Assembly (NCBI RefSeq): GCF_016097555.1
Contig: NC_054704.1
Span: 49,690,594-49,754,593 of the forward strand
Length of the DNA: 64,000 bases
DNA from: Gigantopelta aegis
Taxonomy: Eukaryota > Mollusca > Gastropoda > Neomphalida > Peltospiridae
Direction: 5' to 3'
This document shows positions 1 to 10,585 of this stretch, piece after piece. Under the pieces are notes generated by a model. That model did not search any database, was not told where the DNA came from, and saw only the letters and a list, made by a program, of their open reading frames with translations. The translations under genes and the position numbers were made by a program. Every line of letters starts with the position of its first letter. Position 1 is the stretch's first letter.

Positions 1-16
1 AAAGTTGAAATAAAAT

Positions 17-212
17 GAGTGCTCGGTTGAGGTGTTTCCGCCGCACTATCGAACCACCTCGGTGGATCCATTCCACTGATTGTTTTTTTTTCTCTTATTC
101 CAACCAGTGCACCACAACTGTACATGTCCAAATTACCACGTTTGATACCCAGTAGTCGATGATTAATTAATCAATGTGCTCTAATGGTGTCGTTATTAAC
201 AAAACACACTTT
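17..212 (+). mobile_element. SINE, D-head type, internally deleted
   Basis: Carries the head GAGTGCTCGGTTGAGGTG followed by the GGTGGATCCATTC block and the tail that ends CAATGTGCTCTAATGGTGTCG. Full copies elsewhere (for example 35286-35606, minus) show that the middle body is missing here. The tail is shared with the B-head SINEs of this window. Confidence 0.7.
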
Positions 213-425
213 AATCCAGCTGATTTTCAATATGGTCTACATATTTTACAGTGTTTGAAAAAAACATTTCGTCTCTACACTGGTATCTCTCAACCTTTTT
301 TTCTACATAAACGGCAAAGTAAAATACAAATAAACATTTCAAAGCACATACACATATAATTATACATGATCTTTGGCCAACCATTGTCCTGTATAAATAA
401 AAACAAAAACCAAGCTTGTGCCCTC

Positions 426-625
426 CAGTGGCGGATCCAAAAAATCCATTTGGGGGGGTGGGGGAGGGGGGGGGTCAGTGACATGAAGTGGAATGCCAAG
501 TGAACTTTGGGAGGTTTGGTGGGGGATCGTAAAAAAAATGAAAATTAATATATACATGTAATAAACTTATAACTATCGCGAAATTTAGGGGGGCGGGTCC
601 CTGCCCCCTCCCAGATCCGCCTCTG
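426..625. mobile_element. Short TIR element with GGCGGATCC termini
   Basis: The left end reads CAGTGGCGGATCC and the right end CAGATCCGCCTCTG, which is an imperfect inverted terminal repeat. CCCTC flanks both sides, a candidate 5-bp target duplication. The interior has G-rich and C-rich tracts and no gene. The element at 41670-42616 has the same type of ends and also a 5-bp flank repeat. Confidence 0.5.
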
Positions 626-779
626 CCCTCCCACACCCCACTCCTTTCTAATATTATTCCTACGGACCTGTTAAACAAATATAAGCATTCATTAAAATAC
701 ATTATTTATGTAACACAAAGTATGTGCTGATAAGCTCTGCTTTACAGAATGGTTAATTTCCCCAAACAGACTCACTGAC

Positions 780-926
780 CTTGAACGTGGTGACCTCCAT
801 GCCGAGAACTCTGGTGTAGAAATCAACCGTCTTGTTGAGGTCTTTGACAGTGATGACGAAATGATCCAGGCGGTCAACCGTGAACCCGCTGTGGCTGATC
901 TGAGACAACCTAGACAAGCTAGTCCG
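780..926 (-). CDS. GLOD5: GLOD5-like glyoxalase-domain protein, internal exon
   Basis: A 49-codon exon bounded by a clear acceptor (TTTTTCAG, just above 926) and donor (AAG/GTCAGT, just below 780), phase 0 at both ends. It encodes RLDHFVITVKDLNKTVDFY, then TRVLGMEVTTFK. This is the first beta-alpha-beta unit of a vicinal-oxygen-chelate (glyoxalase/bleomycin-resistance) domain and closely resembles the start of animal glyoxalase domain-containing protein 5. The HF pair carries the first metal-ligand position of the fold. The function of GLOD5 is not well established, so no reaction is claimed. Later exons should lie to the left of the window. The upstream exon is probably 2415-2447. The exon is flanked by unique intron sequence, and the long intron to its right holds a LINE scrap and a MITE. 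Confidence 0.8.
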
Positions 927-1041
927 CTGAAAAACAAAATTTGGGATTAACCATAAACCGAAAGAGATGATTAAACATTTATTATTAGTGGTAGAAGTCA
1001 CACTTAGTGGTAACAGACACACAGTATAAAATACATAAACA

Positions 1042-1162
1042 GATAATAGTATTGTTGACAAAATATTCAACCTGCTTGGAGGTAGCGAAAAGTTTACCAT
1101 TCACATATACCACGAATAACTTTGAAGTAAAGATACCACCCTGGAGAACACCAATTCTTGCG
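1042..1162 (-). mobile_element. LINE reverse-transcriptase fragment
   Basis: The minus-strand frame reads RIGVLQGGIFTSKLFVVYVN, which resembles the GVxQGGxLSPxLFxxYxN block of non-LTR retrotransposon reverse transcriptases. Only about 40 residues are recognisable. The catalytic YADD block is not seen, so this is a dead scrap within the presumed GLOD5 intron. Family not determined. Confidence 0.45.
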
Positions 1163-1165
1163 TAA

Positions 1166-1290
1166 AATAATAATAATAATAATAATAATAACAAAACAAA
1201 ACAAAACAAAACAAAACACACAACACAACACAACACAACACAACACAACACAACACAACACAACACAACACAACACAACACAACAATACA
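1166..1290. repeat. Compound microsatellite (AAT)n, (AAAAC)n, (ACAAC)n
   Basis: Runs of AAT, then AAAAC, then about 13 copies of the pentamer ACAAC. Long open frames through here on both strands are repeat artefacts. Confidence 0.95.
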
Positions 1291-1841
1291 ACAACCAACA
1301 ACTACAAAATACAAAAACAAATTGTCAAAAAAGGGACTACTAGTATATTAGAACATAAAAAAACACTACTACTGCGTTCATATGCACTCGAGGTCCAGAG
1401 ACATCTGTCCCTGGCACATTGTCTGACAATTCCATTAACAGTTGATTAAACATGTGTAAATCTCACATTATATCTTAAAGATGTTCATACTATTCTACAC
1501 AAATATGGTTTTTAAATAAAAAGCTTATACACTTTACCGGTTTGAGGGTATATGATACAATAAATAATTAATTTTTCTAGGAAAAATTGTGATTAAAAAT
1601 AAATATGTTTTTGTTTTTCAATCAACTTAAGACAGTAGCTCCATTGTTCAATGCGCGTCACCTGACGACAATTGTGAATACGCATCGTCTTCATATTGCT
1701 CTTGACAAGTGGCAGCTTCAAACTTTTACACCATTACAACAATGCAATTAAAGTTACCTAGTTATTAGGTTGTATAAACTATTTTCAGCTACTGCAGCTT
1801 TTTCTTTTATAAATTAGACATGATTTAAATGTCTTACTTAA

Positions 1842-2225
1842 AGGGACATTCCTGAGTTTGCTGCATTGTAAGATGGTTCCGACAAATAAAATGTTTCTAT
1901 GATTAAACTTACATATTAAATATATTTTCTTGTTTAGAATATCCGTGTCTGTATATTCAATGTGTTTCTGGTCGTCTTAATATTTGTAAGAAGTCCAAAC
2001 TGGATTTTGTTTTCAAATAATTTTGTAGGTACGAATTTAAAAAAATAATATATATAAAATGAAATTTAACCTAGTACAAATATTTAGAACGATCAGAAAC
2101 ACCTTTAATATACAGGCACTAATATTGTATGCAGAAAAATATATTTGATATATAATTACAATTGTTAAAACGTTTTTGTTAGTCGATAACATCTTAAAAA
2201 GTGCAGAAAACTCAGGAATGTCCCT
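1842..2225. mobile_element. TTAA-flanked palindromic MITE, family 1, full copy
   Basis: It begins AGGGACATTCCTGAGTTTGC and ends with the inverse, GGAATGTCCCT. It is flanked by TTAA at 1838-1841 and 2226-2229. The interior is also partly palindromic. Length is 384 bp, the same as the copy at 27764-28147. TTAA targets and AGGG termini point to piggyBac-type mobilisation, by inference. Confidence 0.85.
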
Positions 2226-2414
2226 TTAAATAATCAATTTTGGCAAATTCAACGCGTTTAAGATGCGTCCTTCGTAAATACCAATACATCGGTGAAACAG
2301 AAAAAGTACGTAGCTCGTCAAGTAGCTATAGGATCTTTGATATTAAGTAGATATGATATATATATCATTTTAAATTTTGCCAGTTTTATAAATTAGGCTA
2401 TGCATAATATGTAC

Positions 2415-2447
2415 CTGGTTATTCAAGAATTGCACAGACATGTCCAT
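2415..2447 (-). CDS. GLOD5: Candidate first coding exon of the GLOD5-like gene
   Basis: An ATG in a strong context (ACACCATGG) opens an 11-codon frame, MDMSVQFLNNQ, that ends in CAG followed by the donor GTACAT. It is phase 0, which joins in frame to the phase-0 acceptor at 926. No competing start in the intervening 1.5 kb looked better. The peptide has no family signature, so the assignment rests only on start context, splice signal and phase. Confidence 0.4.
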
Positions 2448-2985
2448 GGTGTCCTTATTCCAAACTGAAAATGCTAAATGTGTGGCGTGGAATAAAACGG
2501 CGCTAATCAAAGTGCAAACTCGGCGACACTCGGGTTCCTCTGGCACGTGTGTATCAACAAAGAATAAATATTTGACATGGTTTCATTACAGACAACCTTA
2601 AATTCTGTCGGCGACCCGAGTCTTTGCAAGTTGTCTTCTTCATACAACAAATAGGCTAAATAACTACAGTCTAACACATGCACAAGAGGCTGCCATCTCT
2701 ATTCAGCAGCCACCTGTGTTATGAGGTCACCTTAATAGTCTTTCATATAATTTACTGAAGTACAGGTCGACATGTACAGTGTTTTATCATCTCTTCGGTG
2801 GCTGTTATGTAAGGGTTTCACTGTTAGCCTTTTAGAGTTTTATTTACTAACGGTAGTTAAATACCTGGCATCGTTGGTCCCTAACGGCAAATGTCATTAT
2901 CCGTTTTCCCACTTTCTTTTTTTCCTACTTTAAAAACACATGACCTTTCCTTCTTTCAAACTTGTTTTAATGATTATATATGTGT

Positions 2986-2988
<3 letters not shown>
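2448..2988. other. Upstream region of the GLOD5-like gene, no feature recognised
   Basis: Ordinary AT-rich sequence. It probably holds the 5' UTR and promoter of the minus-strand gene, but I see no TATA box or other clear element. Confidence 0.3.

Positions 2989-2989
<1 letters not shown>

Positions 2990-3067
<78 letters not shown>
2990..3067. repeat. (TC)n microsatellite
   Basis: About 38 uninterrupted TC units, then degenerate TCTCTG units up to about 3081. Confidence 0.95.
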
Positions 3068-3073
<6 letters not shown>

Positions 3074-3649
3074 GTCTCTGTCAACGGTGTCATGCAGAAT
3101 ACAGCGTAGGTCTTATAATATTTGCTTATTTTAATAATCACGGTTATTAATTTTAACGGCATGCATTCAACATGTGTGACAGCAATGTCTGGAAGATCTG
3201 TAACTTGTTATTTGTACTTTGTAAAATCTTTGAACCAAAGTAATAAAAACAGACCGACAATGCGTGTCAATTTGAATACACATGCCAGTTCAGGGCCGAA
3301 AGACATGTAGGCCATCTCAAGGACTGAGTTCAGCCAGACCGAGAGAAAACAAAACGTGTGTGACTGAATGTTTCAGTTTTGTTTTATTTTCTATTTATTT
3401 ATTTTTATTTTATTAATGATAAAACTTATTTTTATTTTAATCAAATAAGTCTTTGTTGTTACTTAAACGACTTCTAGCATGAACATCATTGACATAAATG
3501 ACTAAGCATATTTCGTATTTTTCTAGTCATGTTTACAGAATGTATCCTACCTTTAACCCCTTTAACTAAACGCACCTGGAATATACAAAAGTGTTCTCTT
3601 TAAAGCCAAGGGTGGATGTAGGATTTAACCAAACGGTGGAGGACAGCTA
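3068..3649. other. Intergenic sequence, nothing recognised
   Basis: No coding similarity, splice-bounded exon or known repeat was found on either strand. Confidence 0.4.
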
Positions 3650-4400
<751 letters not shown>

Positions 4401-4776
4401 CCGGCCTCGGTGGCGTCGTGGCAGGCCATCGGTCTACAGGCTGGTAGGTACTGGGTTCGGATCCCAGTCGAGGCATGGAATTTTTAATCCAGATATCGAC
4501 TCCAAACCCTGAGTGAGTGCTCCGCAAGGCTCAGTGGGTAGGTGTAAACCACTTGCACCGACCAGTGATCCATAACTGGTTCAACAAAGGCCATGGTTTG
4601 TGCTATCCTGCCTGTGGGAAGCGCAAATAAAAGATCCCTTGCTGCCTGTCGTAAAAGAGTAGCCTATGTGGCGACAGCGGGTTTCCTCTAAAAACATCTG
4701 TGTGGTCCTTAACCATATGTCTGACGTCATATAACCGTAAATAAAATGTGTTGAGTGCGTCGTTAAATAAAACACG
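4401..4776 (+). mobile_element. SINE, A-head type, full length
   Basis: It starts CCGGCCTCGGTGGCGTCGTG and has a tRNA-like B box (GGTTCGGATCC) about 55 bp in. The conserved body contains AAATAAAAGATCCCTTGCTG and GGCGACAGCGGGTTTCCTC, and the end is GCGTCGTTAAATAAA. The 3' part is the TTTATTTACGG-type tail also seen on some B-head SINEs. Other A copies: 22874, 30681 and 41105. Confidence 0.9.
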
Positions 4777-5654
4777 TTTTTTTTCTGAATACACGTCAAT
4801 TTAGCGAGCAACCGAGAATGTTCGGCCTCCTGAATAATATTTCAGATGATATTTTGTTCGACTAATCGAAACAAGCTACAACTCCTAACACAAAATCGTT
4901 GGCCAGTGTCAGATCTACTAATAGAGACCAAGTCGGCTGGACGTAAGATCTGTGGCATGCTCAGCCGGCCGAGCGCTCGCGAACAGTTTGGCTGGTACCA
5001 TCGTCTTCTATCATATATCAAGGTGATTTGCGCGGTTGGGTGCTGTGGAAGCCGTAACCCACCTCGTTACCCCAAGCCCAGCTGACGTCCAGATGGACAT
5101 CTATGTATGGTCGCGCAACCATTGTAAAGCGGCAGTATCCGGAATATTTTTATTATTAAAGCATAGAGAACAGAAAATCCAATTACGTTTGGTGCATATA
5201 TGACGCCGCACTCCGCAATGGTTTCACTACGCTGGCTTATCCAGGTCAAAAACAAAGCCAGTATTTCGTAAGTGGGACACTTTTGACGGGCTCATACCGA
5301 TCTCGGTTTTCATTGGCTTATCACAAGTGTGGAAGAGATCACGTGAGATTTCGCAATTTTTGAACAAATTTAACTGTCTTGATTGAGGGGTCGTCTCATA
5401 TCTCCAAAACATATTTATATCCACAGAGGTATGGTACAACACCTTTCCAGGGGTCGGTGGCTGGGGGATTTGCCTTGAAATTTTGACAGTGGCCAGCTTT
5501 TGGCATACGCGTTACATGTAAGGGGGTGTTACTAATTACGTAACGCTCTAGGGGTAGAGGAAGAGGGTATTGTGTTCGATTTACGTAACATTTTTCAAGA
5601 CTATATGTTATTTTTATTCATTACTTTGACCTAAAAAGGTGTTTTTTGGAAATG
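4777..5654. other. Intergenic, nothing recognised
   Basis: Short open frames on both strands have no domain-like content. No repeat family of this window is represented. Confidence 0.4.
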
Positions 5655-5782
5655 CGCGGTCAGTCTAGGATCGATCCCCATCAGCGGGTATATAAAAGAC
5701 TATGGTATGTGATATCCTGTCTGTGGGATGGTACATATAAACGATCCCTTGCTAAAAACAAATGTAGCGGGTTTCCAAGGCG
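5655..5782 (+). mobile_element. SINE, B-head fragment
   Basis: Contains the B-head block GCGCGGTCAGTCTAGGATCG, then jumps to the body (GTGATATCCTGTCTGTGGGA) and stops after TGTAGCGGGTTTCC. Head and middle are partly deleted. Confidence 0.75.
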
Positions 5783-6004
5783 CGTGTGCAGGGATTTCAG
5801 CGGGGTTGTGGTTATAGACTGTGTTGAGCGAAGTTTATATGGGGCTATGCTCCTCCAGAAAATACATTTCAATTTTTTGTAAGCTTGGCCAAGTAAGGGT
5901 TTCGACCTCCAATACCCTCCCCCTGCACATGCACCCGATTCCTCTCTAAGATTATATGCCAAAATTACCAAATGTTAGACATCCAACAGCAGATAGAAGG
6001 AAGG

Positions 6005-6108
6005 ATAGGAAATGTTTTATTTAACGACACACTCGACACATTTTATTTACGGTTGTATAGCGTCGGATGATTATTAAATCAATATGCTCTAACTTTGATG
6101 TCGTTAAA

Positions 6109-6112
<4 letters not shown>
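6005..6112. mobile_element. Two abutting SINE tail scraps
   Basis: 6005-6063 is a minus-strand tail (TGTTTTATTTAACGACACAC). 6066-6112 is a plus-strand tail (AATCAATATGCTCTAAC then GTCGTTAAAC). The two tail variants meet head to head. Confidence 0.6.

Positions 6113-6172
<60 letters not shown>
6113..6172. repeat. (CA)n microsatellite
   Basis: About 30 CA units directly after a SINE tail, a common site of microsatellite growth. Confidence 0.95.
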
Positions 6173-6175
<3 letters not shown>

Positions 6176-6298
6176 TTACCCTTTACAAACGAAAGAATAT
6201 TTATTATGAAATTTTTTTGCGGAGTAAGCTCTTCTTCAGCCATGGGAGAATAGCGGCACGACTTTTTCAAATACACTTTGTACTTTATATAATTTGGG

Positions 6299-6600
6299 GG
6301 TGGGAAGTAGCCTAGTGGTAAAGCGCACGCCTGATGCGCGGTCGGTCTGGGATCGATCCTCGTCGGTGGGCCAATTGGGCTTATTTCTCGTTCCAGACAG
6401 TGCACCACGACTGGTATATCAAAGGCTGTGGTGTGTGCTATCCTGTCTGTGAGATGATGCATATAAACGATCCCTTGTTACTAATGGAAAAATGTAGCGG
6501 GTTTCGTCTTTATGAATGTGTCAACAATTACCATATATGTTTGACATATGATTAATAAATCAATGTTCTCTAGTGGTGTCGTTAAACAAAACAAACTTTT
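6299..6600 (+). mobile_element. SINE, B-head type, near full length
   Basis: The tRNA-like head reads AGTAGCCTAGTGGTAAAGCG, with a B-box-like GGTCTGGGATCGATCC. The conserved CACCACGACTGGTATATCAA body follows, and the tail ends GGTGTCGTTAAACAAAACAA. Confidence 0.9.
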
Positions 6601-6652
6601 AAAACTTTTTTATATGATTTGTGCATAGACATGAGCTTGCCAGTTGTATTTA

Positions 6653-6893
6653 TTTCATTTCAACTTATTTTCGTGATAATATTTCAATTAAGGTTCAAGC
6701 ACGATGTCCTGGGCGCACACCCAGTGCAGTGGATAAGTTGTTGGTGGTTAGTGATTATTGAGATAGTAGATGGTGTAGTGGTCTTACACCTACCCACTGA
6801 GTCGTTAAAACTCGCTCTGGGTGGGAGCCGGTACCGGGCTGCGAACACTGTACCTACCAGCCTTATGTCCGATTGCTTAACCACAGAAGCCGG
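6653..6893 (-). mobile_element. SINE, C-head type
   Basis: On the minus strand it starts near CCGGCTTCTGTGGTTAAGC. It contains GGGTTCGCAGCCCGGTACCG-like tRNA-derived sequence (one base changed here), then CCACCCAGAGCGAGTTTTAA, and a tail ending in AAGCACGAAAATAAGTTGAA. Confidence 0.85.
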
Positions 6894-7157
6894 TCATTTG
6901 TTTGATAATCATGTTAACTCCGGTGTGTCTTGGTCTTAGATACCAGGCGCGTGTGCAGGAGGTGAGATTTGGGGATCGAAACCGTCCCCTGCTTAAACAA
7001 TAAATAAAAAAAATGTTTCCCCTAATATATTTTCCGGGGGAGCGACCCACGTATAAACTTCGCTCGATAGTCTAGTCCTCCCCTCACCCACCCACCCTTC
7101 ACCTCCGCTAAAATTCCCATACATGTGCATATGGAAAATCAGCTTAACGTCTGTTCA

Positions 7158-7285
7158 AAGAAAGAAAGACGCACTCAACACATTTTATTTACGGTTATAT
7201 GGCGTCAGACATATGGTTATGGACCACACAGATTTTGAGAGGAAACCCGCTGTCGCCACTACATGGGCTACTCTTTCCACGACGC
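7158..7285 (-). mobile_element. SINE tail fragment
   Basis: A minus-strand tail with CACTCAACACATTTTATTTA and GAGGAAACCCGCTGTCGCCA. The head is missing. Confidence 0.8.
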
Positions 7286-7401
7286 CACCGAAGCCACTAA
7301 ACATCTGTTGAAGACAGAAGGTCACATGAACATGAATCAGCCCTCTACGTTCACGTTTCGGTCTAGGAGCCAGATGGCACCTACTTGTATTTTTATATAT
7401 A

Positions 7402-8969
7402 CTCAAAAGAATTTAAGGGTCAAAAATGTATAACCAAATAAGTTTCAGAGTGTATTAGATTGATGATGTAAACTACACCAAAATTTTTATTCATTGTTCC
7501 ATCTTTACAAAAACCCACAAATAAACGTCACTGTATACAAGAAAGTCACATGACATGCGGTCAAAGTTGAAGGTTGTCAAACATGGATTTTACACATTAG
7601 AACATTCGTTTAATAGTGTGTGAATCCACCCCTGGTGCGAATACACTAGACACATCGTTGCCTCATGCTGTTGATCAGACGTCTGAAGAACTCTTGGGGA
7701 ATGGCCTGCCACTCTGCCATAAGAAGTTGACCCAGATCATGAAGGTTGGCCGGAGGGGCATGGTTATCCCGAACTCTCCTGCCTAATTCGTCCCAGGCGT
7801 GCTCTATTGGGGCCAAGTCAGGCGAATATGCTGGCCAATCCATCCTGGCGATACCTTGTTGTCTGAGAAAGTCCGTTACCACCCTGGCGCGGTGGGGTCT
7901 GGCATTGTCATCCTGCAGAACTGCTGAAGGCCTGGGAGAACCAACGGCCGGATAATCTCATTCAGATAGCGGATTGCCATCCACCACATAGTGGGGGGTC
8001 CTGTGGTGGATAGAGATGCCGCCCCACACCATGACGCTGCCACCACCGAACCGGTGACGTTGTCTAACGTTAACGTCAGCGAAGCGCTCCCCAGGACGTC
8101 TGTAGACACGAACCCGACCGTCGTTGAACTGGAGACTAAACCTGGACTCATCAGTGAACATCACTCGACCCCACTGAACACGTTGCCACCGCAGATGAAG
8201 CGTGCACCAGTGACGTCTGGCCGTTCTGTGACGTGGTAGGAGTGGTGGTCGAACAGCCTAGCGACGGCAGCGTAGATTATTGGCTCTCAGACGATTGCGT
8301 ATGGTTTGATCAGACACTCGAGTACCAGTCGCAGTCCGCAGATTGTCACGTAATCGGCGTGCAGTGGTTGTGCGTTGACGTAGAGCCATATTGGTGATGT
8401 AGCGGTCCTCTCTATTTGTAGTGCTTCGGGGTCTTCCCGAACGTGGACGATTTCGAACAGAATTCGTTGCTTGGTACCGTTGCCACAGTCGGCCAACGAC
8501 ACTCTGACTGACACCAAGTCTCAGAGCAACATTTCTTTGCGTATTGCCATCCTGAAGCCAAGCAATAGCCCTTCCTCGATCTTCGATAGTCAGTTGAAGT
8601 TGTACCATTATCGAATTTGGAGTGTGCACCGTACACGAACGCAAGCTCCAATTATACGGAAATTCAGCATTGGGAACATGGAATACACGTGCAAAGCGTG
8701 CAAATGAAGCGCTTTGTGAAAAAGCAAGTTATGGGCACTTAGCAGACCTTTCGCTTTCGCCCTAATTTACGTGCAAATGTAAGCATGTTTTCGCCATTAG
8801 AACTAGTCGACAGTGTCAATGACAGTGGATTTTAATTCATTTATGGGTTGCTTAGACCCACTTTCGTCAAAATGGAACAATACCATGCGTGACATTATGG
8901 TCTAGCTAATATAATTGACATTCAGAAAATAATGTCGAAAATATCGTCTGACCCTTAAATTCTTTTGAG
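7402..8969 (-). mobile_element. Tc1/mariner-type DNA transposon, complete ends, decayed gene
   Basis: Perfect 20-bp inverted ends, CTCAAAAGAATTTAAGGGTC at 7402-7421 and its inverse at 8950-8969, each flanked by TA (7400-7401, 8970-8971). This is the target duplication of the Tc1/mariner superfamily. At 1568 bp it has the standard size for one transposase gene, which lies on the minus strand at 8608-7646. The unbroken TIRs with a broken gene suggest a copy that could only move in trans. Confidence 0.92.
7646..8608 (-). pseudogene. Tc1-like transposase, broken
   Basis: The N-terminal DNA-binding part starts MVQLQLTIEDRGRAIAWLQD and includes a helix-turn-helix (QRNVALRLGVSQSVVGRLW) and a GRPR-type linker (RNRPRSGRPRS). 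The DDE catalytic domain follows with FTDESRF, QDDNARPH and SPDLAPIEHAWDE, giving a DD34E triad. One in-frame stop (TAG at about 8255) follows LRCRR. Two frameshifts lie in the catalytic domain, one after VVDGN (near 8000) and one before QDDNARPH (near 7930). It ends LINSMRQRCV. It would not make a working enzyme. It is a different lineage from the transposase at 46656: TIRs differ and the protein is clearly diverged. Confidence 0.92.
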
Positions 8970-8998
8970 TAGTATATGTAGATAGTATGAAATGTTTT

Positions 8999-9000
<2 letters not shown>

Positions 9001-9047
<47 letters not shown>
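9001..9047. repeat. (TC)n microsatellite
   Basis: About 23 TC units, 30 bp beyond the Tc1-like element. Confidence 0.95.
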
Positions 9048-9049
<2 letters not shown>

Positions 9050-9942
9050 ATACGGCCTTGAAAGCCAACTACACATCACACTTCAGTGACCTAGACTGCA
9101 GGTCAAATTGGTCGTGGTTCAGCGGTCGTGTCTACGTGATCCGCGTTTACAGAGTTCCCGACTGTTCGCCGAGAACACGCGAATCTACATGTTGTGTACA
9201 CACACACACAACCTGGCGAGGCTCGACAAATCAAACACATCGTGCGCCTTTAAATCACTAATAGCAGCAACAGTGCTTAATAATAACCAGCTCTTAAGCA
9301 AACAAGCGAAAATGTATTCACTACATTATGCATAATTTATTTAAGGAACGAAATTATCGGATCAATTGTTTATTATTATTTATCAAATAGGGTAAGGTCA
9401 CTCAGTCACAGCTGAAAACAGACACAGAACGCCGTTCGTGTTTTACGCGTTGCGTTTTAAAAAACCCAGACATGTTGTAGGTGTTACGTATTCTGACAAA
9501 GGGTTGTCTATTTCTTACCTGAACAGCGCGACAACTCTGCGAAAGAAGGCGCTGCCACATTTCAGTGGTCAATTTCACGGAGTCGTTGAGCTGGACGTTC
9601 TCGCTCGACGGTCAACCTCGATCGGAAACAGTTCCGAGACTCGGGGATTTCCCGTGTTACTATTTTTAGACTAATCGAGTCATCAGAAGTACGTGGAAAT
9701 GTCGATTTTCCGAAGATTGTATAAAGAATCTTGTGTAGTCTAAATTTGTACGCTGTTTCCGGGATTGTTTCTAGTGTTCGGTCCGAATATTCGAGAATTC
9801 GCTGGCTAATTTTCTATTCGAACAGTATTTTCAAGTATTCGAATATCAAAGTTTTTAAATAGTATGGGGAAAATGACAAAATGATATGGACAATGCGGTT
9901 TCTAAGATCGGTCCTTGCCTCATGTATTCAGTCTGGAACAGA
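9048..9942. other. Intergenic, nothing recognised
   Basis: Relatively GC-balanced, with short open frames of 60-80 codons on the plus strand. None shows a domain or convincing splice boundaries. Confidence 0.35.
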
Positions 9943-10248
9943 GGACGTGACGTAGCCCAGCGATAAAGCGCTCACTTGATGCACGGTTGATTTAGGATTG
10001 ATCCCCGTCGGTGGGCCCATTGGGCTGTTTCTCGTTCTAGCCACTACACCACGACTGGCATATCAAAGACAGTGGTATGTCTGTGGGATGGTGCACATAA
10101 AAGATTCCTTGCTACTAATGAAAAAAAAATGTAGCGGGTTTCCTCACTAAGCCTATATGTTAAAATTACTAAATGTTTGACATCCTGTAGCCGATGATTA
10201 ATAAATCAATGTGCTCCAGTGGTGTCATTAAACAAAAACAAACTTTTA
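9943..10248 (+). mobile_element. SINE, B-head type, near full length
   Basis: The head is GACGTAGCCCAGCGATAAAG and the body has CACCACGACTGGCATATC. The tail ends GTGGTGTCATTAAACAAAAA. A small gap removes part of the GTGCTATCC block. Confidence 0.9.
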
Positions 10249-10314
10249 ACTTTAACTTTCAGTCGGGAACAAAAAGCATGTTTCGAGTTTCAGAATAATT
10301 TATTACAGTACATG

Positions 10315-10585
10315 TTTATTTCAACTTATTTTCGTGCTTATATCCAATTAAGGTTCAAGCACGCTGTCTTGGGCACACACCTCAGCTATCTGGGCTGTCT
10401 GTTCAGGACAGTGGGTTAGTTGTTAGTTGGTTAGTAGTTAGTGAGAGAGAAGAGGGTGTAGTGGCCTTACACCTACCCATTAAGCCTTTAAAAACTCGCT
10501 CTGGGTTGGAGCCGGTACCGGGCTGTGAACCCTGTACCTACCAGCCTGTAGTCCGATAGCTTAACCACTGCACCACCGAGGCCCG
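10315..10585 (-). mobile_element. SINE, C-head type, near full length
   Basis: On the minus strand it runs from CGGGCCTCGGTGGTGCAGTG through CGGTACCGGCTCCAACCCAG to the tail AAGCACGAAAATAAGTTGAA. Confidence 0.88.

Noticed and set aside
4401-4480. tRNA gene
   Set aside because: tRNA-like A and B boxes belong to SINE heads; the cloverleaf is not complete and the same sequence recurs many times.
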